64,000 bases of DNA from Glaciecola sp. (GTDB lineage Bacteria > Pseudomonadota > Gammaproteobacteria > Enterobacterales > Alteromonadaceae): the NCBI GenBank assembly GCA_018623155.1, contig JAAZVZ010000010.1, positions 1-64,000 of the forward strand. The letters are read 5' to 3'. The notes beneath the pieces are model-generated. The model was not told the origin of the DNA. It was given only the letters and a program-made list of their open reading frames with translations, and ran no database searches. Position numbers and translations under genes: made by a program. Shown here piece after piece: positions 57,875 through 64,000 of this stretch (positions are counted from its first letter, which is position 1; each line of letters opens with the position of its first letter).

Positions 57875-58099
57875 ATGGGCCAAAAAAAATCACTGCCTTC
57901 ACAGATCAAAGATATACTGCTATATCACGCACACCGCAAGGATTTTCCAGAAGATGAAGAGTTTTTATCGTTAATGATGGACTTGGGGGAGTTGGACGAA
58001 AAGGTTCACGATATTAAACGTCAAATTATGATCAGCCGTAAGGCCAGAGAACAAGCCAAACAATTCCAAGAACAACTTCTCAATTCTAAATTAGACTAA
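57875..58099 (+). CDS. Small charged, probably helical protein
   Basis: Protein of 74 residues from ATG 57875; a TTG five codons upstream is less likely. Its second half (LDEKVHDIKRQIMISRKAREQAKQFQEQ) is highly charged with heptad-like hydrophobics, suggesting a coiled coil or extended helix. No family is recognised. It follows sixA by about 55 nt in the same direction and its stop overlaps the convergent yfjD stop. Function unknown. Confidence 0.6.
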   Translation: MGQKKSLPSQIKDILLYHAHRKDFPEDEEFLSLMMDLGELDEKVHDIKRQIMISRKAREQAKQFQEQLLNSKLD

Positions 58100-59379
58100 T
58101 CACTGCTTTCAGGTGGGGTGTAAAAGTGTGGAATCACTCTGACAGTTTCAATCATATTTTCTGACCAGTCAACGATTTCAACAGGATAACCACTGATTCT
58201 GAGAGACATACGGTACTCTGGCAGTGTTTGTAGTATTTCAAGAATCAAGCCGTTCATTGTTTTGGGTCCGTCAGTAGGAAAAGACCAGCTCATTTCTTTG
58301 TTGAGATCTCTCAAATTAGTACTACCGTCAACGAGAATACTACCATCTTGTTGCTTGTTCGTTTGCTTATGATGGTCTGGCACCATGTTCGTTGTGAAAT
58401 CACCGATGATTTCTTCCAAAATGTCTTCAAGCGTCACAAGTCCTTGAATATCTCCGTATTCATCGACCACTAAACCGATGCGCTCGCGTTCAGCTTGAAA
58501 CTTGTACATAAGCTTGTGAAGCGGAGTTGAGTCTGGCGTGTAATAAATCTCTTTGACTGCACGAAGTAAGGTTGCTTTACTAAATTGGTCCTTAGATAAG
58601 AGCCTCAATGCGTCCCTGACATGGATAAAGCCAACGGCATCGTCAATGGTATCTCGATACAATAAAACTCGGGTATGATTGGCATAAGTGAGTTGTTTGG
58701 CAATGTCCTTCCATTCATCGTTGACATCAATCGCAAATATTTCATTGCGTGGCACCATGATGTCTTCAGCAGTTACGTGTTCTAATTCGAGAATACTCAA
58801 CAGCATATCTTGGTGTTTTTTGGGAATTAAACTACCCGCTTCATATACAACCGTGCGCAATTCTTCCGCATTGAGCTCATCCCCTGAGGCATTGGTTGGA
58901 TTGATTTTAAATATTGCCAAAATACCATTGGTGATGCCGTTGACCACCATGACAAAAGGAAACAGCAAATACAACAATGGTTTTAGTAGAAAAGACGAAG
59001 GAAATGCAATTTTTTCAGGATAAAGTGCTGCCAGTGTTTTTGGGGTAACTTCAGCAAACACTAGTACGATAAGCGTCAATGCAAACGTTGCAATGGCGAT
59101 CCCCACATCACCAAACAAACGAAGGCCTATGACGGTAGCAATTGCCGATGCGGCAATATTGACCAGGTTATTACCTATTAGAATCAACCCAATCAAACGA
59201 TCTGGGCGGTCTAGCAAATCTTGTACGCGCTTGGCCGTACGATGGCCCTCTTTTGTAAGGTGTTTCAAGCGATAGCGATTGAGAGACATCATGCCGGTTT
59301 CTGAACTGGAGAAATACGCCGAACACAAAATGAGTAAACCAAGAATGATGAATAAGGTACTGGTTGCAATACTGTCCAA
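58096..59379 (-). CDS. yfjD: CNNM/CorC-family transporter YfjD
   Basis: Membrane protein of 427 residues (E. coli YfjD 420). Four hydrophobic segments form the N-terminal DUF21/CNNM domain (SAYFSSSETGMMSLNRYRLK is diagnostic). Two CBS domains follow (from about 190: VPRNEIFAIDVNDEW, then GLVVDEYGDIQGLVTLEDIL), and a C-terminal CorC/HlyC domain. CNNM/CorC proteins are linked to magnesium and cobalt transport; the direct substrate here is inferred. The gene is next to ypjD and ffh as in E. coli. Confidence 0.94.
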   Translation of the reverse strand: MDSIATSTLFIILGLLILCSAYFSSSETGMMSLNRYRLKHLTKEGHRTAKRVQDLLDRPDRLIGLILIGNNLVNIAASAIATVIGLRLFGDVGIAIATFALTLIVLVFAEVTPKTLAALYPEKIAFPSSFLLKPLLYLLFPFVMVVNGITNGILAIFKINPTNASGDELNAEELRTVVYEAGSLIPKKHQDMLLSILELEHVTAEDIMVPRNEIFAIDVNDEWKDIAKQLTYANHTRVLLYRDTIDDAVGFIHVRDALRLLSKDQFSKATLLRAVKEIYYTPDSTPLHKLMYKFQAERERIGLVVDEYGDIQGLVTLEDILEEIIGDFTTNMVPDHHKQTNKQQDGSILVDGSTNLRDLNKEMSWSFPTDGPKTMNGLILEILQTLPEYRMSLRISGYPVEIVDWSENMIETVRVIPHFYTPPESSD

Positions 59380-59390
59380 AAAGCAGGCCT

Positions 59391-60188
59391 CTATAACAAA
59401 AATTCGCGGACAAAGCGGCTACCAAAATAGCCGATGGTCAACAAGATGACGCCGATAGCGGTCAGCGTAGTGAGATGTTTGGTACTCAAACCAATACGTT
59501 TATGTAAGATCAGCGCGGTAAAAAACACAATCAATGCGATTAAACTCAACACGGTTTTATGAGCGTGTTGTTGAGTAAACATAGATTCGGATGTCGCAAA
59601 CCCTGAAAAAAGGGCAAAGGCTAACAAAATGCTACCCAAACCTATTAAACGATAGACCCAGGTCTCGACGTGTAATAAGGGAGGCAGACCACTCAAGGCA
59701 AGCGCTTTACTTTTGAGTTTTTTGTGAATAAAACGCATCTGATACGCATACATCAAGGCAACAACAACACACCCATACGCTGTTAAGGACAATACAATGT
59801 GAAGAATAGAGCCTGCGGCAAGTGACCCAATCACTGGTTGAGTGCCTGGTGGTAAAAGCATTAACAATGCACACAATGCACTAAAACCTAATGTTACAGG
59901 TAGCAAAGTCAAATTGCCTAACATTTTGCCAACCACAAGAAGCACAAGTACCATGCACCAAGACAATAAGTTGGCGATATTCACCATACTCAAATCAGCC
60001 TCGCGTGGATGGAATAACTCTGCGTTTAAAATATATCCATGCGAACCCAAGGCAAAGAAAATGAAGCAATATAGTATGCCGGATTTGAGAGGTTTTGGCA
60101 GTGTGGTCATTGACATGGTCTGTTGCGCAAACATAATGGCCCCCGCAGCATAGGCGAGCGCGGTACACAACAATAAAATACTTGTCAT
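59391..60188 (-). CDS. ypjD: Cytochrome c assembly-like membrane protein YpjD
   Basis: Integral membrane protein of 265 residues with about eight helices, in the CcmC/CcsA/YpjD cytochrome-assembly-like family. The conserved region SILHIVLSLTAYGCVVVALMYAYQM and the C-terminal HAHKTVLSLIALIVFFTALILHKRIG carry the family His residues. Its role in E. coli is not established. Divergent from ffh; 11 nt before yfjD, which it may precede in one transcript. Confidence 0.93.
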   Translation of the reverse strand: MTSILLLCTALAYAAGAIMFAQQTMSMTTLPKPLKSGILYCFIFFALGSHGYILNAELFHPREADLSMVNIANLLSWCMVLVLLVVGKMLGNLTLLPVTLGFSALCALLMLLPPGTQPVIGSLAAGSILHIVLSLTAYGCVVVALMYAYQMRFIHKKLKSKALALSGLPPLLHVETWVYRLIGLGSILLAFALFSGFATSESMFTQQHAHKTVLSLIALIVFFTALILHKRIGLSTKHLTTLTAIGVILLTIGYFGSRFVREFLL

Positions 60189-60277
60189 AACATCCTCAAA
60201 AGGTGGCTAAAACCATGTGTTTAGCTTGTCACCCAACAAAAAAGCCACATTAATACTAATAATGCAGTAATATACCC

Positions 60278-60307
60278 TTAACTTGCCGTTAGGTAAAACG
60301 GTATAAT
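60278..60307 (+). promoter_or_regulatory. Probable ffh promoter
   Basis: -10 TATAAT at 60302-60307 with -35-like TTAACT at 60278-60283 and an 18-bp spacer, about 46 nt before the ffh ATG. Confidence 0.6.
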
Positions 60308-60353
60308 ACACTTAATTTTATTATTCAATTGAAGCACAGACCAAGGTGACGCA

Positions 60354-61766
60354 ATGTTTGAGAGTTTAAGCGAACGCTTATCCAGTACGTTAAAAAATAT
60401 CAGCGGCAAAGGACGATTGACCGAAGATAATATAAAAGAAACGTTGCGCGAAGTGCGCATGGCATTGCTCGAAGCCGATGTCGCGTTGCCCGTTGTCCGT
60501 GACTTCATCAAACAAGTTAAAGAACGCGCTGTTGGCGTAGAAGTCAGCAAGTCACTTCAGCCTGGTCAGCAATTTATCAAAATCGTTCAAGCCGAACTTG
60601 AAGCGGTTATGGGCAACACAAACGAAGGTCTTAATTTAGCCTGTCAGCCACCGGCCGTGGTCTTGATGGCCGGTTTGCAAGGTGCCGGTAAGACTACAAC
60701 CGTCGGTAAATTGGCAAAATTATTAAAAGAGCGTGAGAAGAAAAAAGTCATGGTGGTCAGTGCTGACGTGTACCGACCGGCGGCTATTGAACAGCTCAAA
60801 ACGTTGGCCAATGACGTGGATGTTGAATTTTTTCCATCCAATATCATGCAAAAACCAATCGATATCGTAGAAAGTGCCATCAATCAAGCTAAGACACAGT
60901 TTATTGACGTTCTTTTGGTTGATACCGCGGGTCGCTTAGCCGTCGATGAAGCCATGATGAATGAGATCCAGGCCTTACACAAAGCCGTGAAGCCGATTGA
61001 AACGCTTTTTGTCGTGGATGCGATGACGGGGCAAGATGCAGCAAATACTGCGAAAGCGTTTAATGAAGCTTTACCTCTTACAGGCGTCGTGTTGACCAAA
61101 GCCGATGGTGATGCGCGTGGTGGCGCGGCGCTTTCGGTACGTCATATCACGGGTAAACCTATCAAGTTTATTGGTATGGGTGAAAAACTCGATGCATTAG
61201 AACCGTTCCATCCAGAACGTTTAGCGTCACGTATTTTGGGTATGGGGGATGTTTTATCTCTCATCGAGGAAGTCGAGCGTAAAGTTGATAAAAATAAAGC
61301 CGCGAAACTTGCACAAAAAGTGCAGAAGGGCAAAGGGTTTGATTTGCAGGACTTTAAAGAGCAACTTGAGCAGATGCGTAATATGGGCGGTATGATGGGG
61401 TTGTTGGATAAAATGCCTGGTATGGGCAATATGTCCGCACAAATCAAAGACAAGGCCGGGGATAAGCAATTCAATCAGTTTGAGGCCATCATTAATTCGA
61501 TGACCCCTGCGGAGAGAGCCCGTCCCGAAATCATCAAAGGGTCACGCAAGAAGCGTATTGCAGCAGGGTCGGGTACCCAAGTTCAAGACATTAATCGCTT
61601 GTTAAAGCAATTTACACAAATGCAAAAGATGATGAAAAAAATGTCCGGTGGCGGTATGTCCAAAATGATGAAAAAGATGAAGGGTATGATGCCTCCCGGT
61701 GGCTTTGGTGGTATGGGTGGTCCTGGTGGTATGGGTGGCCCTGGAGGAATGTTCCCTCCGCGCTAA
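60354..61766 (+). CDS. ffh: Signal recognition particle protein Ffh
   Basis: GTPase that binds 4.5S RNA and signal sequences and targets nascent membrane proteins. The 470-residue protein (E. coli 453) has the N domain, the G domain (G1 GLQGAGKTT at 107-115, DTAGRLAVDE, TKADGDARGG) and the methionine-rich M domain. The tail after about residue 430 is unusually Gly/Met/Pro-rich (GGFGGMGGPGGMGGPGGMF) with a short repeat, and accounts for the extra length. The downstream terminator separates it from the rpsP operon. Confidence 0.97.
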   Translation: MFESLSERLSSTLKNISGKGRLTEDNIKETLREVRMALLEADVALPVVRDFIKQVKERAVGVEVSKSLQPGQQFIKIVQAELEAVMGNTNEGLNLACQPPAVVLMAGLQGAGKTTTVGKLAKLLKEREKKKVMVVSADVYRPAAIEQLKTLANDVDVEFFPSNIMQKPIDIVESAINQAKTQFIDVLLVDTAGRLAVDEAMMNEIQALHKAVKPIETLFVVDAMTGQDAANTAKAFNEALPLTGVVLTKADGDARGGAALSVRHITGKPIKFIGMGEKLDALEPFHPERLASRILGMGDVLSLIEEVERKVDKNKAAKLAQKVQKGKGFDLQDFKEQLEQMRNMGGMMGLLDKMPGMGNMSAQIKDKAGDKQFNQFEAIINSMTPAERARPEIIKGSRKKRIAAGSGTQVQDINRLLKQFTQMQKMMKKMSGGGMSKMMKKMKGMMPPGGFGGMGGPGGMGGPGGMFPPR

Positions 61767-61785
61767 AATTATTCTTAATGTATTC

Positions 61786-61809
61786 AGGCAGCGTCAGGCT
61801 GCCTTTTTT
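61786..61809 (+). terminator. Intrinsic terminator of ffh
   Basis: A 7-bp stem AGGCAGC/GCTGCCT with a 5-nt GTCAG loop followed by T6. It lies about 20 nt after the ffh stop codon. Confidence 0.9.
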
Positions 61810-61846
61810 ATTTGTTCGTAAGGACCTTACATAGCAAACTATTCCT

Positions 61847-61875
61847 TTGCTTTCCCATAAAAACCTGCGTATAAT
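61847..61875 (+). promoter_or_regulatory. Promoter of the rpsP-rimM-trmD-rplS operon
   Basis: A perfect -10 TATAAT (61870-61875) with TTGCTT at -35 (61847-61852) and a 17-bp spacer, followed by a GC-rich discriminator (ACGCCG), typical of growth-rate-regulated ribosomal promoters. The leader of about 85 nt contains GGCTT/AAGCC (61891-61906), which may fold as a small hairpin. Confidence 0.75.
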
Positions 61876-61966
61876 ACGCCGTCCCGTGATTTGGGCTTTG
61901 GTTTAAGCCAACGTTCAAGGCAGGGATATTTGTTAACAGTAACGCGACAACGAGTTTGAGGCATTT

Positions 61967-62218
61967 ATGGTTACTATTCGTTTACAGCGTGGTGGCGCTA
62001 AAAAGCGTCCATTTTATCAAGTAGTTGTGGCTGATTCACGTCGCGCACGCAACGGTAAGTTCATTGAAAACGTTGGATTTTTTAATCCTACTGCAACAGG
62101 TCAATCAGAGCGTTTACGCTTAGACCTAGAGCGCGTTGAATACTGGACTGGCGTTGGCGCAAGTTTATCAGAACGCGTATCTAGCTTGGTAAAAGAAGCT
62201 AAAAAAGCAGCGGCTTAA
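61967..62218 (+). CDS. rpsP: 30S ribosomal protein bS16
   Basis: 83-residue S16 (E. coli 82). [20 protein letters not shown] and [21 protein letters not shown] are nearly identical to other gammaproteobacterial S16. It assembles into the 30S body. GAGG Shine-Dalgarno 6 nt upstream. First gene of the four-gene operon. Confidence 0.98.
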   Translation: MVTIRLQRGGAKKRPFYQVVVADSRRARNGKFIENVGFFNPTATGQSERLRLDLERVEYWTGVGASLSERVSSLVKEAKKAAA

Positions 62219-62252
62219 TCACAGATTTTGCAACTGAATAATGAGGGTATAG

Positions 62253-62771
62253 ATGAGTTTAGCATCTGAAACGGTGGTTATTGGCAAAATTGGCGCTCCT
62301 TATGGAGTCAAAGGTTGGGTCAAAATCAACAGCTATACCCAAGAAGGCCAAGATATTTTTGCTTATTCACCTTGGTTGGTGGGCGAGCAAACAATTGAGG
62401 TCGGTCAATGGCGCATGCACAACAAAAGCATGGTTGCTAAGTTAGACGGGGTTGACACTCGAGATGATGCTGAACGCATCAAAAATCTTGAAATATCAAT
62501 TACTGCGCAGCAGTTACCGGCACTAAGCGATGATGAGTTTTATTGGCGTGAGTTGATTGGAATGAGTGTAGTCACTGTACAAGGATATAACCTAGGTACT
62601 GTGAAAGATGTGTTTGCCACAGGTGCAAACGATGTCCTGCAGGTCAAAGCCAATCTAAACGATGCATATGGCCAAAAAGAAAGATTGTTACCCGTGTTGT
62701 TCGATCAAGTGATTACGGAAATCGAACGCACATCAGGTACTATTACAGTCGATTGGGATCCTGCATTTTAA
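62253..62771 (+). CDS. rimM: Ribosome maturation factor RimM
   Basis: Assembly factor for the 30S head, acting near S19 and h31-h33. The 172-residue protein has the N-terminal RimM barrel ([18 protein letters not shown]) and a C-terminal PRC-barrel ([22 protein letters not shown], then [10 protein letters not shown]). It ends one base into the trmD ATG (TAATG). Confidence 0.96.
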   Translation: MSLASETVVIGKIGAPYGVKGWVKINSYTQEGQDIFAYSPWLVGEQTIEVGQWRMHNKSMVAKLDGVDTRDDAERIKNLEISITAQQLPALSDDEFYWRELIGMSVVTVQGYNLGTVKDVFATGANDVLQVKANLNDAYGQKERLLPVLFDQVITEIERTSGTITVDWDPAF

Positions 62772-63577
62772 TGTCCGGGTCAGACACGAGTGGTTTGGGC
62801 CAGCAAGTAGAGCTTGCGTCAACACAACGCATCAGCGTTGTGACACTTTTTCCAGAGATGTTTTCTGGATATCTGAGCCAAGGCGTAGTAGGACGAGCAA
62901 TACGTTCTGGGTTATTACAAGTAGATTTCTATAATCCTAGAGATTTCACCCATGATCGCCATCGCACTGTAGATGATCGCCCCTATGGTGGAGGTCCGGG
63001 TATGCTGATGATGGTGCAACCTTTAGCAGATGCAATCACTGCAGCCAAAGCGGCCGCAGATAAGCAACATATTGTGGTGTACTTATCTCCACAGGGACAA
63101 ACGTTATCGCATCAAGGTGCGGTGTCGTTTAGCCAACAAGGTCACTTAATATTAGTGGCTGGGCGGTACGAAGGTATAGATGAGCGCATAATCGAAGGTT
63201 ACATCGATTGTGAAGTTTCTATAGGCGATTATGTATTGAGCGGAGGCGAATTACCGGCTCTGGTTATGATTGACGCTATTGCTCGTTTGGTGCCTGGTGT
63301 ATTGGGTCATACAGATTCTGCGCTGGAAGATTCTTTTAGCAGTGGTTTACTGGATTGTCCACATTACACTCGCCCAGAAGTACTTGATGGCAAATCGGTT
63401 CCTGAGGTATTGCTAAGTGGTAATCACCAAAAAATTAGGCAGTGGCGATTAACGCAATCGTTAATTAGAACGAAAGAGCGTCGCCCTGATTTATTAAACA
63501 AGCTAGCTCTGACTGAGGAGCAGCGCACAATACTCGCGCAAATTGAGCGCGATGCGTTGCAGCAAGATGACAGTTAA
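62771..63577 (+). CDS. trmD: tRNA (guanine-N1-)-methyltransferase
   Basis: Methylates G37 of tRNAs with a GG at 36-37, preventing +1 frameshifts. From ATG 62771 it is 268 residues (E. coli 255). The knotted SPOUT core is clear: [60 protein letters not shown], and [14 protein letters not shown]. An N-terminal extension of about 25 residues ([17 protein letters not shown]) precedes [11 protein letters not shown], where E. coli has only MWIGI. The frame extends six codons further upstream inside rimM without support. Confidence 0.97.
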   Translation: MSGSDTSGLGQQVELASTQRISVVTLFPEMFSGYLSQGVVGRAIRSGLLQVDFYNPRDFTHDRHRTVDDRPYGGGPGMLMMVQPLADAITAAKAAADKQHIVVYLSPQGQTLSHQGAVSFSQQGHLILVAGRYEGIDERIIEGYIDCEVSIGDYVLSGGELPALVMIDAIARLVPGVLGHTDSALEDSFSSGLLDCPHYTRPEVLDGKSVPEVLLSGNHQKIRQWRLTQSLIRTKERRPDLLNKLALTEEQRTILAQIERDALQQDDS

Positions 63578-63596
63578 CTAGATAACGAGGTATATG

Positions 63597-63956
63597 ATGA
63601 GTAAAGTCAATCAAGATATCATCAAAAAAATTGAGCAGGCACAGCTCAAGACAGATGTCCCGGCATTTGGCCCAGGTGACACTGTTGTGGTTAAAGTTCG
63701 TGTAAAAGAAGGCGATAAAGAGCGTCTTCAGGCATATGAAGGTGTTGTTATCGCTAAGCGTAACCGTGGCCTACATTCAGCTTTTACCGTACGTAAGATT
63801 TCTTCAGGCGAAGGTGTTGAACGTGTTTTCCAAACACACAGCCCAGCGATTGCTGAGATTGAAGTGAAGCGTCGTGGTGCTGTTCGTCGTGCGAAGTTGT
63901 ATTACTTACGCGAGCGTTCAGGTAAATCTGCACGTATTAAAGAAAAGCTTAATTAA
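63597..63956 (+). CDS. rplS: 50S ribosomal protein bL19
   Basis: 119-residue L19 (E. coli 115). The start is the second of two adjacent ATGs (63597), which sits 6 nt from the GAGG ribosome-binding site; the first (63594) is too close. [29 protein letters not shown] and [21 protein letters not shown] are near-invariant. It lies at the interface of the 30S and 50S subunits. Last gene of the operon in the window. Confidence 0.98.
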   Translation: MSKVNQDIIKKIEQAQLKTDVPAFGPGDTVVVKVRVKEGDKERLQAYEGVVIAKRNRGLHSAFTVRKISSGEGVERVFQTHSPAIAEIEVKRRGAVRRAKLYYLRERSGKSARIKEKLN

Positions 63957-64000
63957 TTTTAATTCTCGCGATTACGTTAACAAATATGAAAACCCCGTCC

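Overview
The window is a stretch of chromosome from a gammaproteobacterium, most likely a marine member of the Alteromonadales (Alteromonadaceae type). This rests on gene content and order: smrB/prmB-aroC, rsxABCDGE-nth, ypjD/ffh-rpsP-rimM-trmD-rplS, a fadIJ operon preceded by a FadR-type palindrome, a MoxR/DUF58/Bat operon, and sodium- or ion-linked membrane systems (Rsx/Rnf, PutP, NatAB-like). Base composition is moderately AT-rich and fairly even. I see no prophage, insertion sequence, CRISPR array or secretion locus. Nearly all of the window is housekeeping or core-accessory sequence, and most of the interest lies in gene variants and intergenic sites.

Layout. 0.07-5.1 kb: gshA, a lytic-transglycosylase-like lipoprotein, smrB, prmB, aroC. 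5.1-9.8 kb: spoVR-yeaH-prkA stress operon (minus strand). 10.0-12.2 kb: a redox and iron block (sodB, grxD, bfd with a Fur-like box, a 2-Cys peroxiredoxin). 12.3-18.9 kb: rnt and the tightly overlapping rsxA-B-C-D-G-E-nth operon; the Nth protein lacks two of the four expected Fe-S cysteines. 19.0-19.9 kb: two identical tRNA-Asn genes with a strong promoter, then about 620 bp of non-coding DNA holding a cluster of DnaA-box-like sequences. 19.9-24.3 kb: MATE transporter-uvrB and a LysR regulator. 24.3-28.3 kb: queC/queE, an orphan periplasmic binding protein, asnB. 28.5-33.1 kb: M28 peptidase lipoprotein, Yip1 protein, NatAB-like ABC exporter. 33.2-38.6 kb: sulfate-activation operon cysD-cysC-cysQ-cysN-SLC13 permease. 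38.8-43.5 kb: putP, an ECF sigma/anti-sigma pair, DUF885 lipoprotein. 43.6-50.6 kb: moxR-DUF58-DUF4381-batA-batB-batD. 50.8-54.3 kb: fadI-fadJ. 54.4-60.2 kb: a small membrane protein, M16 protease, sixA, a small coiled-coil protein, yfjD, ypjD. 60.4-64 kb: ffh, then the rpsP-rimM-trmD-rplS operon, with rplS complete near the window edge.

How genes work together. The Rsx complex is a membrane electron-transfer pump that in E. coli resets SoxR; it sits near SOD, glutaredoxin and peroxiredoxin genes, so the first 19 kb is rich in redox functions along with gshA. The cys operon covers sulfate activation to PAPS, recycling of the PAP by-product, and probably sulfate uptake. The Bat operon couples a MoxR AAA+ ATPase with VWA proteins in the membrane. 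FadI and FadJ are the two subunits of a beta-oxidation multienzyme. The last 4 kb is the conserved ribosome and SRP block.

Many start codons were moved inward from the longest reading frame on the basis of Shine-Dalgarno position and family N-termini; these choices are given gene by gene. Family assignments are from recognised motifs and remembered homologues, not from searches.
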